Shown: in pieces, positions 54,591 to 64,000 of the stretch
How the letters are laid out: each line of letters starts with the position of its first letter
How positions within the stretch are numbered: the stretch's first letter is position 1
Source: Corinectria fuckeliana
Taxonomy: Eukaryota; Ascomycota; Sordariomycetes; Hypocreales; Nectriaceae
Direction: 5' to 3'
Assembly: GCA_019137255.1 (NCBI GenBank)
Contig: WPDH01000200.1
Location: forward strand, 186,001 to 250,000
DNA: 64,000 bases
Translations under genes and position numbers: made by a program
The notes under the pieces: model-generated
The model's database searches: none
Seen by the model: the letters and a program-made list of their open reading frames with translations, nothing else
Told to the model about the DNA's origin: nothing

Positions 54591-57220
54591 ATGTCTTCCG
54601 TTGACATTAAAGCTATTCTTTCCACTCTCACCCTTGAGGAGAAGGTCAGTTCAACCTCACTCTGCCCCTCATACGATTATATTGTTCCACGCTAACCTCC
54701 GTTCCAGATCTCTCTTCTGGCGGGCAAGGACCTGTGGCATACTGTTCCTATCCCCGCCAAGGGTGTCCCGGCGGTCAAGGTCTCAGATGGTCCCAATGGT
54801 GCTCGAGGTGCCGCCTTTGCTGGAGGCACCACGGCCGCATGCTTCCCGGCGGCTTGTCTTATGGCCGCTACCTTCGATGTTACTCTAGCAAAGCGGATAG
54901 GTGCTGCCTTGGCCGAAGAGGTTCACTCTAAGGGTGCTCGATGTCTACTTGCCCCTACTATGTGCCTGCACCGTCACCCCCTTGGCGGTCGCAATTTCGA
55001 GTCCTTCTCCGAGGACCCTTTCCTGACTGGCAAGATGGCCGCTCGCGTCGTCGATGGGCTTCAGGATGCTGGCGTTGCTGCTACTATTAAGCATTTCGCC
55101 GTCAACGAGCAGGAGACTGACCGACTGACAGTCGATGAGACCGTCAGCGAGCGTGCTCTCCGAGAGCTTTACCTCAAGCCCTTTGAGATTGCCGTTAAAG
55201 AGGCCAACCCCTGGGCTGTCATGACCGCATACAATTTGATAAATGGCACCCACGCTGACTCTAACCCCTTCTCCCTGAAGCAGGTCCTTCGTGGAGAGTG
55301 GGGATGGGACGGACTCGTTATGAGCGACTGGGGCGGTGTTAACTCGACCGCTGAGTCGCTGGATGCCGGTCTGGACCTCGAGATGCCTGGCCCCACGCGA
55401 TGGAGGAAACCCGAGGATGTTATTGCCGCTATCAAGGAAGGCAAGATTACGGAGCAGACCATCGACGACCGAGCAACTCGTGTCCTCCAGTTCCTCGAGC
55501 GCCTCAAGTGCTTCGAGGACGACTCAATCCCCGACGAGCAGGCTATCAACAAGCCTGAGCACCAGGCTCTTATCCGCGAGGCCGGCTCTAAGGGCATTGT
55601 CCTTCTAAAGAACGATAACGATGTTCTGCCTCTGTCCAAGGAGAAGGTCAAGGGCAAGAAGATTGCTCTGCTAGGACACGCCAAGATTGGTCTAGCCCAC
55701 GGAGGTGGCAGCGCATCAGTCAATGCGCATTACAAGGTCACCCCCTGGGACGCCATGCATGCGGCCCTTGGTGACAGTGTCGAATTTACGTATGCAAAGG
55801 GTCAGTTTAATTTTCGAGCGGAAATACTTGTCCTTTTTTTCGCTAACCAGGGACAGGAGCACACACCTTCCGCAATCTTCCTCCGATTACTTCCAAGCAT
55901 GTCGTTGGACTAGACGGTAGCCCCGGATACACCTACAAGCTTTATGAGCCTGGCAACTCTGAGCCTATTGAGACTAAGAACGGACACCCGAACTCCGATG
56001 TCAACGTTCTTACTAGCTTCCATTTCAGCCACAAGGAGGTGTCGCTTGAGGGCACTTTTACCGCCCAGGATGGCGGTATCTACTACTTCACTTGCTCTGG
56101 TCTCGGACCTAGCAAGCTAGTAATTGATGGCAAGGTAATCTACGAGCAGACTGACAACTGCGGCGACGCTATGGGCTTCTTATTCGGTGGTGCTCCTGCC
56201 CCCGAGATCAAGGTTACCCTTGAGGCTGGCAGGAAGTACGAGATGTTGATCCACACCTCTCCTCCGGCGGCCGATGACAACGCTTCTGATCTTGGTATCC
56301 TTGAGGGACGGGTCGGTCTCCGAGTTGGATACATGTCTGAGGTGGAGCACGATAAGGATCTTCTCGCCGAAGCCGTCGAGGTGGCCAAGACCTCTGACGT
56401 GGCCGTCATCTTCACTGGTCACGAGACTTTCTGGGAGACCGAGGGTCAGGACCAGCAGAGCTTCAACCTGCCCAAGGACGGCAGCCAGGACCGACTTATT
56501 GCTGCTGTTGCCGCTGTCAACCCCAAGACCATCGTGGTCAACTCTACCGGTGTGGCTGTTGCCATGCCCTGGTTGGGCAAGGTGCAGGGTCTTCTTCAAT
56601 CGTGGTTCCCCGGCCAGGAGTGCGGTAACGCGATTGCCGATGTCTTGACTGGAGCTCAAACTCCCGAGGGCCACCTCTCATGTACGTTCCCCAAGAAACT
56701 TGAGGATTGCCCCGCGTATGGCAACTTCCCGGGCGAGTATGTCGATAGACAGCTCAAGGTTACGTACGAGGAGGGCGTCTTTGTCGGATACCGACACTTC
56801 GATCGCCTGTCGGCCGACAAGGTCAACTTCCCCTTTGGGTTCGGCCTGTCGTACACCACCTTCGGCTTCTCTGGCCTCGTCGTCAAGGAGTCCGGCGACA
56901 GTTTCACCGTCAGCGTCAAGGTTGCCAACACGGGCAAGGTGGTCGGTGCCATTGCCGTGCAGGTATACGTTGGCAGTGCTCAGACCGCCGCTGAAGACCC
57001 TATCAAGCAGCTGGCCGCCTTTGAGAAGGTGACTGTCAAGCCTGGGGAGACTGCCACTGTTGACGTTCCCGTCCGCGCCAGGGACTTTGCCTTCTTCGAC
57101 GTGTCGGCGCAGAAGTGGGTGGTCAAGGGAGGAGATTACAAGTTCAGTATCGGAAAGTCGGCCACGGATATTGTTGCCGAGTCGACTGTGGCTATTGCGC
57201 AGCAGTCCTTTGCCCCTTAG
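54591..57220 (+). CDS. GH3 beta-glucosidase with PA14 domain, intracellular
   Basis: Three exons: 54591-54644, 54708-55800 and 55857-57220, giving 836 residues. No signal peptide, so it probably acts in the cytosol on imported cellobiose or other beta-glucosides. N-terminal GH3 barrel: KVSDGPNGARG, KHFAVNEQETDR and VMSDWGG, where Asp225 is the nucleophile (same number as in the Kluyveromyces marxianus enzyme). The C-terminal part follows (GSKGIVLLKNDNDVLPL). Between them a PA14 domain is inserted (residues about 400-545: SLEGTFTAQDGGIYYFTCSGLGPSKLVIDG). It then resumes with ETEGQDQQSFNLP holding the likely acid/base Glu. A fibronectin III-like end (KQLAAFEKVTVKPGETATV) closes it. The architecture is that of fungal PA14-containing GH3 enzymes. 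Confidence 0.96.
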
Positions 57221-57695
57221 AGCATTGCATAGACTAGCGAATAGACTACGACTTAATGATTTACTAAATACGACGCCTGGTCCGCGAACAGAGCCACTCC
57301 CCTTCACCCTCAAAGGGGGTATGTGAAAGCTGACGAGCAATAGCTTACGGGGGAAGCTACTTGATAGCATACAGTCACCGTGGCGTGTGCGTATGTGGCG
57401 TTTTGAATTGATCTGTATTGAAATTGTTTAGATTCATCACAGTCTAGGATATCCAGCCCATCCAACGCATCCAATATGACAAGTAAACAATTCCTTGCTC
57501 CACCCTTTCCTCCACGATTTGAACCGTTGTCGTGTCACTGACACTAACACTGACGATGCTATATTATTTTCAGCCAGGATGTACCATCCGCAGAGTCACA
57601 ATATACCCAACACAACCCTCTCTAGCAGGCATGTGCAGCTCGCAAGCTACATGCCGACAAGCGGTGCAGGACGATGGTCTCGCTCAAGAAGCGAG
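57221..57695. other. convergent intergenic region
   Basis: 3' flanks of the GH3 gene and the aquaporin gene; nothing else seen. Confidence 0.6.
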
Positions 57696-58690
57696 TTACG
57701 AGGTCGGGCTCATCTGGCCGGCGATGACGCTGTCGTTCCTCACGTGGGTCTTGATGGGCCTCGGATAATCATCCAGACGATCACCGGCGTGCACCGTAGT
57801 CGGGTCGGGACGGATATGGAAGCTGTGCTGCTTTTCGAGATCAACACCATCGGCATCCTGTCCAGGGTTGGCATTCTGGTACTCCAGCCACTTGAAGGCG
57901 GTGTACACCAGGAAGGCCAGGCCGGCACCCATGAAGGGGCCCAGCCAGTAGATCCAGTGGTAGTCGGTGAAGCCAACGATGACGGCCGGGCCGAACGATC
58001 GGGCAGGGTTGACCGAGGTGCCGGTCCAGTTGACGCTCGCGATGTGGGCGATGAAGACGGACATGCCAATGCCAATGGGGGCGAGGAAGGTGCCGCGGTG
58101 CTTCTCGACGGCGAGGAAGTACACGGTCAGGACCAGCTGCGCCGTGAGGAACATCTCGAGGAAGAGGCCCTGAGTCCGGCTGGCGCCCCCCCCTAGAGTA
58201 TTGACGACACCGAGCGGGCCGGGGAGCAGCCCCTCGGTGACGGCGGCGGCAGCAATGGCCGCGACGAGCTGGGTGGGGACGATGAAGAGGCCGCGCAGAG
58301 GCTTGACGGCTCCGACGAGGACCAAGCCTAGGGTGACCTGGAAGACTACACATCAGTAACTGAGTCTGGACATGGGGCACGATAGCTTCCCCTTACCGCT
58401 GGGTTGAACATGCCGCCGGTGACGCGGTAGAAGATCCAGACATTGACAGCCAAGGCAGTGCCGAAGGAAGCAGCAATGTACATCAGGCTGAAGGGCTGCA
58501 GGGGCGCACTTGGGTCGGCGGGGTTGTTGGTGTCCAGGGCAGTCTGGGCGCCGATGAAGGAGAGGAGAAGGAACATGAAGGTTCCGCAGAACTCGCCAAA
58601 GAGGATGACGAAGAGGTTCCTCACAGAAGAAGAGGCGGGGCGCCGGGCATCGCCGTCAGCAACGAGGCCGTTTGTCTTTCTCGAGAACAT
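57696..58690 (-). CDS. orthodox aquaporin (water channel)
   Basis: Two exons on the minus strand: 58397-58690 and 57696-58337, giving 311 residues. Six membrane segments and two half helices are visible. The first NPA box is GGMFNPA|VTLG, split by the intron, and the second is SVNPARSFGPAV. The SFGPAV ending after the second box fits water channels; aquaglyceroporins usually have RDLGPR there, so glycerol transport is unlikely. The N-terminal tail is short (MFSRKTNGLVADGDARRP), the C-terminal tail about 55 residues and hydrophilic. Members sit in the plasma membrane and mediate water flow. A TATA-like TATATA element lies upstream at about 58825-58833. Confidence 0.94.
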
Positions 58691-58824
58691 GATGGGGGGA
58701 GAACGATTGGGTCTTGCGAGGGTGTTTGGAGGTTCGGTGATGGCTGGGGAAGATGTGGAGGGCTCGCTTGGAGATGGTTGCTTGCTGGCTGAGACGGACT
58801 TCTGGGAGGGATGTCACCGGGTGT

Positions 58825-58835
58825 TATATATATCA
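58825..58835 (-). promoter_or_regulatory. TATA-like element of the aquaporin gene
   Basis: TATATATAT-type sequence about 140 bases before the start codon on the minus strand. Confidence 0.45.
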
Positions 58836-60410
58836 TCGTGTGAGAGGTGACCGGGACCCCGTCATTCCTGTACCAATGGGTGCCCGTTAGTCTCTTGCGT
58901 GAAGCCCATCCGTCGGGCTGTGACTGTGGGGTGTGTGAGCGGGTTGCTGGACGTACGAATACAGTGAGTGACCTTTGGCCACAGTCAGTCACTCTCCAAG
59001 CCGGCAGTCACTCCCTCATGCAGTCCACCGTTGACTCTCTCTCTACCCACCAGTTGCGTGCAACCCTCAAGACGCAACGCGCTTGATCCTTGATGCCCTC
59101 GTCCATGGTCCCTCCTAGCACTTGCACCACGTCGTCGTCCTCAGCCGACGGTTGCATTGCATCTGGCCTCCCTGCCGACTCCGGCCCAGGGTATCTGGTG
59201 TTTCGGCTCCGGAACAGAACCTGCGATGTTTGGCCTAGACAAGCGAGGTTCAGCTCACACAACTTCTGGATCCGGATGGGGCCTTTGACTTTCAACCGGG
59301 CGTACTTGTTAGCTGGAGGCGTTAGGGGACGGGGTGACGAGTACTTTTCCGGGACAGCTCGAAAGCATAACGCATTCTTCTCCCTCCGCCCAGTCTCCCG
59401 GGAGAGGACAATTCCCCGAGGAAACGGGGTCCGTCCAAGCTGCCACCATTGCTACTCGGTATCCAGATGTGTGGATCTCCCGAGTTGTGTCCGTCTGAGG
59501 CTGGCTGTGAACAACACGTACCGCGGCTTTGACCGAGGCCTGGCCGTCCTGTACTAAGAAGGCAGAACGTTAGGGTCAGTTAGTTGGTCGGTGTCTCGGG
59601 ACAAAGAGCCCACTAGTCCAGATTCCGGAGCACAAGGTTCGATGGCGGTGGCGTCTCCTCAGCCAGCCCGGGTTTCCTCGTGCAAAGGCGTCCCCGCAAG
59701 CAGACGTCAGATGCGCGAATGAGAGGCGTGGGGAAGACACTTGGACAGCCTCTTCCTCCTCCCGCACACGCAACCGCCGGGTGGGTTTGGCGCAGCCCTC
59801 AGCTGCGGTTGACTGAGGCACCTCTTCCGACCCGGTGGCCAGCAGCTGAGGCGTTACGCAAGGGAGGGTCATGGATTTATTGGCCCTGTGTTCCGTCAGC
59901 TGATAGGTTCGCCGAGTCTCCCTCGCCGGCTGGGTTGCGGCAGTGAGGATCGGAAGGACGGGCGCCAATGCATGATGCGAGCTGACGGTGGTTGGTTGAA
60001 AGTGGTGAGTACGTCCCGAGGTACTGGTGAGTGGTGAGTGATCGGCGCGACGCTTGAGTTCGAGTTCAGTTCCTCGGAAGCAGGACAAGCTCTGGACTAC
60101 TAGAGTTCACCAGTCGAATGCTCAAGGAATTGGCGGATAAGCCATTCTTTTTTTGGCGCCTTTCTTTCTTTCTTTCACCAGCTTTGAGCCACCTACCACC
60201 AAAGAGAAAAAAAAAGGGCATGTCTTGCATTCTTCACCCAAGAACCGCAAAAAACGCCTACATGGGACAGCCAGCAGCACGAGTGTGCGATTTTGAGGCA
60301 CAAACACCATCATACACGCAAAACAAAGGTCTCAATATCGCTGATACTCCAATTGCCCCATGACAGCAATGCATATGCGGATCCGGTAGGAGAGTTGCGG
60401 CCGCCTCCTT

Positions 60411-60411
60411 C

Positions 60412-60442
<31 letters not shown>

Positions 60443-60444
60443 AA
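60411..60444. repeat. homopolymer block C22 then A12
   Basis: 22 C (60411-60432) are followed directly by 12 A (60433-60444). Length may be unreliable in the assembly. Confidence 0.85.
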
Positions 60445-61864
60445 CCACAATGTCCAGTATGCTTTGTGGCACATAACTCGGCTGCTACGGGGTTGCGATG
60501 GATGCGTGTTGTACCGGCCAGCACCATGCTGCTGCCAACGGGGTACTGCAACTTTTTGCAGAATCTCGTGACTGCACTGGGGCCATGGACGCCATCTTTG
60601 TACCGTCTACATTGTTGAACCACCCGGGACATCGTGAGCCTGCCCCACTGCGGGCGACTTACACATACGATTCACAAATTCTCAGGCACGAAACTGCCGC
60701 AGCAATATCAGTCCCTTGGGTATATGCATCTCCCGCTCTAATCCCGGACCCGACATCCCCTCAAGATGGACCAGAACAACCACGAATCACATCCCATCAC
60801 ATATCGGCTTTGCTGGTCCTGTCTCACCACCATCGCCATGGTCTGCGCCCGCCAACTCAGCAGTCTTCCAACCGTGCCGTGTCTTGGCGAAGCATCGCAC
60901 TCTCATCCCGTCCTCAAGCCTGCCGCGAGGTCGAAGCTTGTCTGATCTTGCCCGGAGTTGGACAGTGGGGTATGATGCGATGTTTGGCTTGATCTGCCTT
61001 CAGAATGCGAGTGTACGAGTCTGGTCATGTGGAGTGGATACAAGTTGGTATCACAGCAGCTGCACTGGAACATGGCGCGCCCTGAGAGCGCCATCCGTTC
61101 GCCGCAGTCGACTGGCCAAAGGGCCCTCATCGCGAGTCTGCTTCCATCAAGCCTTCTCGCACATTGTGTATCGTGGAGCGTTCCACTTTTGGCAGTAAGA
61201 CAAGGGACTGTACTTCGTACGTCACACTCCGTACCACTAGCAGGATCCTCCCGCGACGGCCGTTGAGGGGGTTGTGGAGGCGGCTCTGTCATGGACATAG
61301 ACATGGGAACCAGCCCATGCACGCCTGCCGATCAAACGGTTCCTTCGACTCCTGCATCACGCGTGGGGACCCTTCTGGAAACGTTGTTTGTGCCCAACCA
61401 TGCGGTGTAAAGTGTCTCGCATATTTTTACCGACCCTATCCTGGGGCACCCGCAGTCAAAAGATCCCAGAAGCCTGTGGCAAACTGGCAATGCATTTACC
61501 GGCATGTATCACCTGCAAGCGTGGGTTGGAGGCGGGCGGGGTGATTCGCCTGTAGCATCTTATGCGGAGTTTGGTGAAGCGACAAGCTCATATACACGCA
61601 ACCTTAAGCCGGGGTTACCATACAATAGGGACCCATGCAGACTAACAGAAGGAGAATAAGAGAGGGGGTGGTATTGAAATGGCTCGATCGGAGGTTTCTT
61701 GCAGTGATCGACACTAGGGATGAACGATTGAGGCCCGTGACGGGGATAGGGGACGGTTCGGACCGTGTCTCTCGTGGTCCTAAGCTTTTGATCCTGGCTC
61801 GACACATGGCCCAATAGTTATGCGGGATTGTTTCGAGGTTCGACATACTGACGATCATACCGTT

Positions 61865-62999
61865 CTAGATCAGAGGAGTTTCGAGCGGCTCTCCTGCCTC
61901 CCACCGCTTGATATTGTCGACTTGCTGCTCGTACCACGATCCGAGCGTGGCCTCCTCCACGTATGCCGAGTGAGGGGTCAGTAAGACCTCACTCGATCCA
62001 TCCTTGCCCCAGTTCTTGCTCCTCCACTCGCTGTCCGCGGGCAAAGGCTCCAGGTTGAAGACATCCAATGCAACTCCCCGGATTCGGCCTGCCTTGACGT
62101 GGTCCAGCAAGTCCCTCTCCACAACCAGGGGGCCTCGGGATGTGTTGACCAGGAAGGCCGACTTCTTCATCTTCCCTAGATCTTGTGACGCGATGAGGCC
62201 CCTCGATCGATCCGAGAGGACTACGTGGACGGAAATAACGTCGGCCGCGCTGAAGAGCTCGTCCCGGCTGACGACCTTGAACGTCTTCTCGCCGTCGGCG
62301 TCTTCCACCGGCAAGCCCTGTTCCTTGGCCTTCTCGTCCGCGACCTCCTGGGTAAGGTTGGTGCTCCATGCAGTGACCCGCATGCCGAACGCGATGTTCA
62401 TGATCCTGGCAACGTTGGCACCCAAGCGACCAAGGCCGACGATGCCCAAAGTCTTGCCGCTGAGGCCCGTGGCGAATCCGGTCTGCCACCCTCCCTCTTT
62501 CACCGCTGCATCATCCCGAGCCACACCGCGAGTGAGAGCCAAGATCAAGGCAACGCAATGCTGGGTGGTGCTGTCCGCGCCCGCCTTCTGGCGGTTCTTG
62601 TCCACGGTGCCGGCGACTGGGATCCCGCGTTCTTTGAAAGCATCGAGGTCGAGGGCCTTGTTCCGCAGACTGGTGGACAGGAAGAGCTTGAGCGCCGGCA
62701 GGCGAGCGATCAATCCCGCGGGGAAGGGCGTCCTCTCCCGCATGCAACCTGAAAAGGAAATCACTCGGCTTGACCTTCTTCACATGTCGGACAAGGAGTC
62801 TTCACTTACAGATGATCTCGAAAGGCTTGAGTCGTTTGACAAGGTCATCCTTGACCGACTGCGGGGTGTCGGGCTCGTTGTAAGGCAGGAGGGTGTCCTT
62901 GAGCGAGGTGATGTGATACTTGGCCGAGTCCAACTTTTCAAAGTGAGCATCAGAGAAGCCCTGATAGTCATCAAGAACTGCGACCTTGACAGGAGCCAT
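61865..62999 (-). CDS. D-isomer-specific 2-hydroxyacid dehydrogenase family protein
   Basis: Two exons on the minus strand: 62810-62999 and 61865-62748, giving 357 residues. The start MAPVKVAVLDDYQGF is the family beginning. Catalytic domain residues then follow (MRERTPFPAGLI, TVDKNRQKAGADSTTQHCVALI). The NAD-binding Rossmann motif is LSGKTLGIVGLGRLGANVARI. Later come VVLSDRSRGLI, VNTSRGPLV with the catalytic Arg context, NLEPLP with the Glu, and LTPHSAYVEEATLG with the catalytic His. Members reduce or oxidise 2-keto/2-hydroxy acids with NAD(P). The substrate is not predictable, and the fungal branch is wide. It is not a phosphoglycerate or formate dehydrogenase by overall look: it is shorter and lacks the ACT domain. 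Confidence 0.93.
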
Positions 63000-63483
63000 G
63001 GCGTGAAGTCGTGAGTATTGAATGGTTTGGGGATGCTGTAGGTTCCAAGTGCCGATGATGCAAACGGGTCTACTCCGTACTCGCAACGAATAGGATAAAC
63101 GGTTATCCTGGGTACAGTAGTTAGCCGCAACTAGCTGTCTGACTTGCACTGTGTAAACCCCGAAGTCGGTAAAGAAAGTGGGCGACTTGTGATCATATCA
63201 CTACTCATATTTATTGAAAAGGTGAGTTTTGATATTGCAAATGCGACATCTTTGGTCCGTAGACTGGACTCTGAGGGCTGATTGCCAGTCTTTGGTTCCT
63301 CGGACTGGCGATCCTTTCCTATCCAAATACACTTCAGCCTCATGAAGCTGATTGCGTGGGCGAGATTGGATCACGAAACCAATATTCCAAGGTTCAACTC
63401 AGTATAGCATATCAGCGAGGCATCTGGCTCTTAAGCGAAACACTGGTTTTCTCGGCTCAACCCAGATGAAGACTCGTGCTGTG
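63000..63483. other. intergenic region
   Basis: Upstream of the hydroxyacid dehydrogenase and 3' flank of the SDR gene; TACTCCGTAC at 63071-63080. No gene seen. Confidence 0.6.
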
Positions 63484-63978
63484 TCACATTTTACTCGGCA
63501 TCCTCATGGCGCCGTCTAGCCTGATGACAACCCCATTCAACATGGTATTCTCAATGCCCTGCCGGACCAACTGCGCAAACTCGGCCGGCCGACCCGCCCT
63601 CCTGGGAAACTCCATGGCGCCCTCCAGACTCTTCCTCACCTTGTCGGGCATCATGCTCGTCATGCGGCTCTCGAACAGGCTCGGCGCAATGGTCACGACG
63701 CGGATGCCGTACCGCGCCAGGTCCCGCGCCATCGGCAGCGTCATGGCCGTCACGGCGCCCTTGCTGGCCGAGTACGACACCTGGCCCTTCTGCCCGTCGA
63801 AGGCGGCCGAGGATGCCACCATGACGACGACGCCGCGCTCTGAGTCGGGGCCCGCTGGGTCGACCCGGGCGAGATGCTCGAGCGTCTGGCGCACGAGGTC
63901 GACGGTGCCGCGGAGGTTGACGTTCAAGACGAAGTCAAAGTCGTCGAGGCTGAAGGCCTTTCCGTCCCGACCAAGCAT
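63484..63978 (-). CDS. short-chain dehydrogenase, 17beta-HSD10-like, 3' exon (5' end outside window)
   Basis: Last exon of a minus-strand gene whose first part lies beyond the window. The preceding bases end in TTACAG, a good acceptor, so the exon probably begins at 63978 (MLGRDGKAFSLDDFD). 164 residues are visible. NVNLRGTVDLVRQTL holds the active-site Asn region, VVMVASSAAFDGQKGQ the Ser, and YSASKGAVTAMTLPMARDLARYGIRV the catalytic Tyr-x3-Lys. The ending VVTIAPSLFESRM, the PDKVRKSLEGAMEFPRRAG stretch and VIRLDGAMRM match HSD17B10, the mitochondrial 3-hydroxyacyl-CoA dehydrogenase type. In fungi this would serve beta-oxidation of branched-chain amino acid products. The NAD-binding Gly motif is not in the window. 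Confidence 0.87.
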   Translation of the reverse strand: MLGRDGKAFSLDDFDFVLNVNLRGTVDLVRQTLEHLARVDPAGPDSERGVVVMVASSAAFDGQKGQVSYSASKGAVTAMTLPMARDLARYGIRVVTIAPSLFESRMTSMMPDKVRKSLEGAMEFPRRAGRPAEFAQLVRQGIENTMLNGVVIRLDGAMRMPSKM

Positions 63979-64000
63979 CTGTAACCAACCCAAGACAATT

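Larger units (their letters stand above)
58691..61864. other. 3.2 kb gene-poor region
   Basis: No supported gene. It contains a homopolymer block at 60411-60444 and TACTTCGTAC/ACTCCGTACC motifs at 61211-61236. Several open frames on both strands overlap and lack features. An assembly error near the homopolymers is possible. Confidence 0.5.

Noticed and set aside
54591..57220. Secreted beta-glucosidase
   Set aside because: No signal peptide at the N-terminus; the protein starts MSSVDIKAIL.
57495..58196. 233-codon open frame on plus across the aquaporin gene
   Set aside because: Antisense to the conserved second NPA region.
59090..59557. 155-codon open frame on plus in the 3 kb gene-poor stretch
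   Set aside because: Composition not protein-like; no splice signals or recognisable motif.
1..64000. CRISPR arrays, bacterial operons, rRNA genes, intact transposons
   Set aside because: None seen. Gene structure is eukaryotic and no transposase or reverse-transcriptase motifs were found.

Overview
The window is nuclear DNA of a filamentous ascomycete (Pezizomycotina, most likely Sordariomycetes). The genes carry short introns of about 50 to 70 bases with GT..AG ends and CTAAC-like branch sites. They stand alone on both strands with 0.3 to 3.7 kb between them, and 5' leaders are often pyrimidine-rich. The products are typical of this group: BimC kinesin-5, SrkA/Rck2-like kinase, RpdA deacetylase with a long tail, a Zn2Cys6 regulator, a CE5 esterase and a GH3 beta-glucosidase. 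Genus and species cannot be fixed from the sequence alone. An NN gap flanked by poly-G at about 11.83-11.89 kb shows that this is a draft assembly.

Layout. 0-11 kb: the 3' part of a CAX-type vacuolar cation/proton exchanger, an SPRY-domain protein with Pro/Gly repeats, a protein phosphatase 4 regulatory subunit (PPP4R2) and kinesin-5. 11-23 kb: a 3.6 kb gene-poor stretch containing the gap, the SrkA/Rck2-like kinase, a large fungal protein of unknown function on the minus strand, and a broken zinc-module gene. 23-38 kb: a secreted CE5 esterase, an unknown protein, then a housekeeping block: Rpn11 proteasome deubiquitinase, divergent Rpd3-type histone deacetylase, RNA polymerase III subunit C34, cyclophilin A, and an ENTH-domain clathrin adaptor. 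39-49 kb: a MARVEL-like membrane protein, a Zn2Cys6 transcription factor, a Ctr copper transporter, a short predicted lipid-anchored protein (MGCC start), a small NAD(P)-binding protein, and a second short MGC-starting frame. 50-64 kb: a membrane-anchored hemerythrin-domain protein, a ZIP zinc transporter, an intracellular GH3 beta-glucosidase with PA14 insert, an orthodox aquaporin, a 3 kb gene-poor stretch, a D-2-hydroxyacid dehydrogenase, and the 3' end of a 17-beta-HSD10-like short-chain dehydrogenase.

The genes do not form an operon or an obvious biosynthetic cluster. Metal handling is a loose theme (CAX exchanger, Ctr copper, ZIP zinc, hemerythrin), but the genes are far apart and I do not claim co-regulation. 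The items most worth a second look are the broken CHORD-like gene (21.3-21.9 kb), the two short proteins with dual-acylation N-termini (46.2-46.7 and 48.9-49.3 kb), the HicA-like C-terminus of the 881-residue protein, a 24-25 bp-stem inverted repeat at 45.1 kb, and the anchored hemerythrin protein. Exon boundaries were placed by hand from splice signals, reading-frame continuity and family consensus, so they are predictions.
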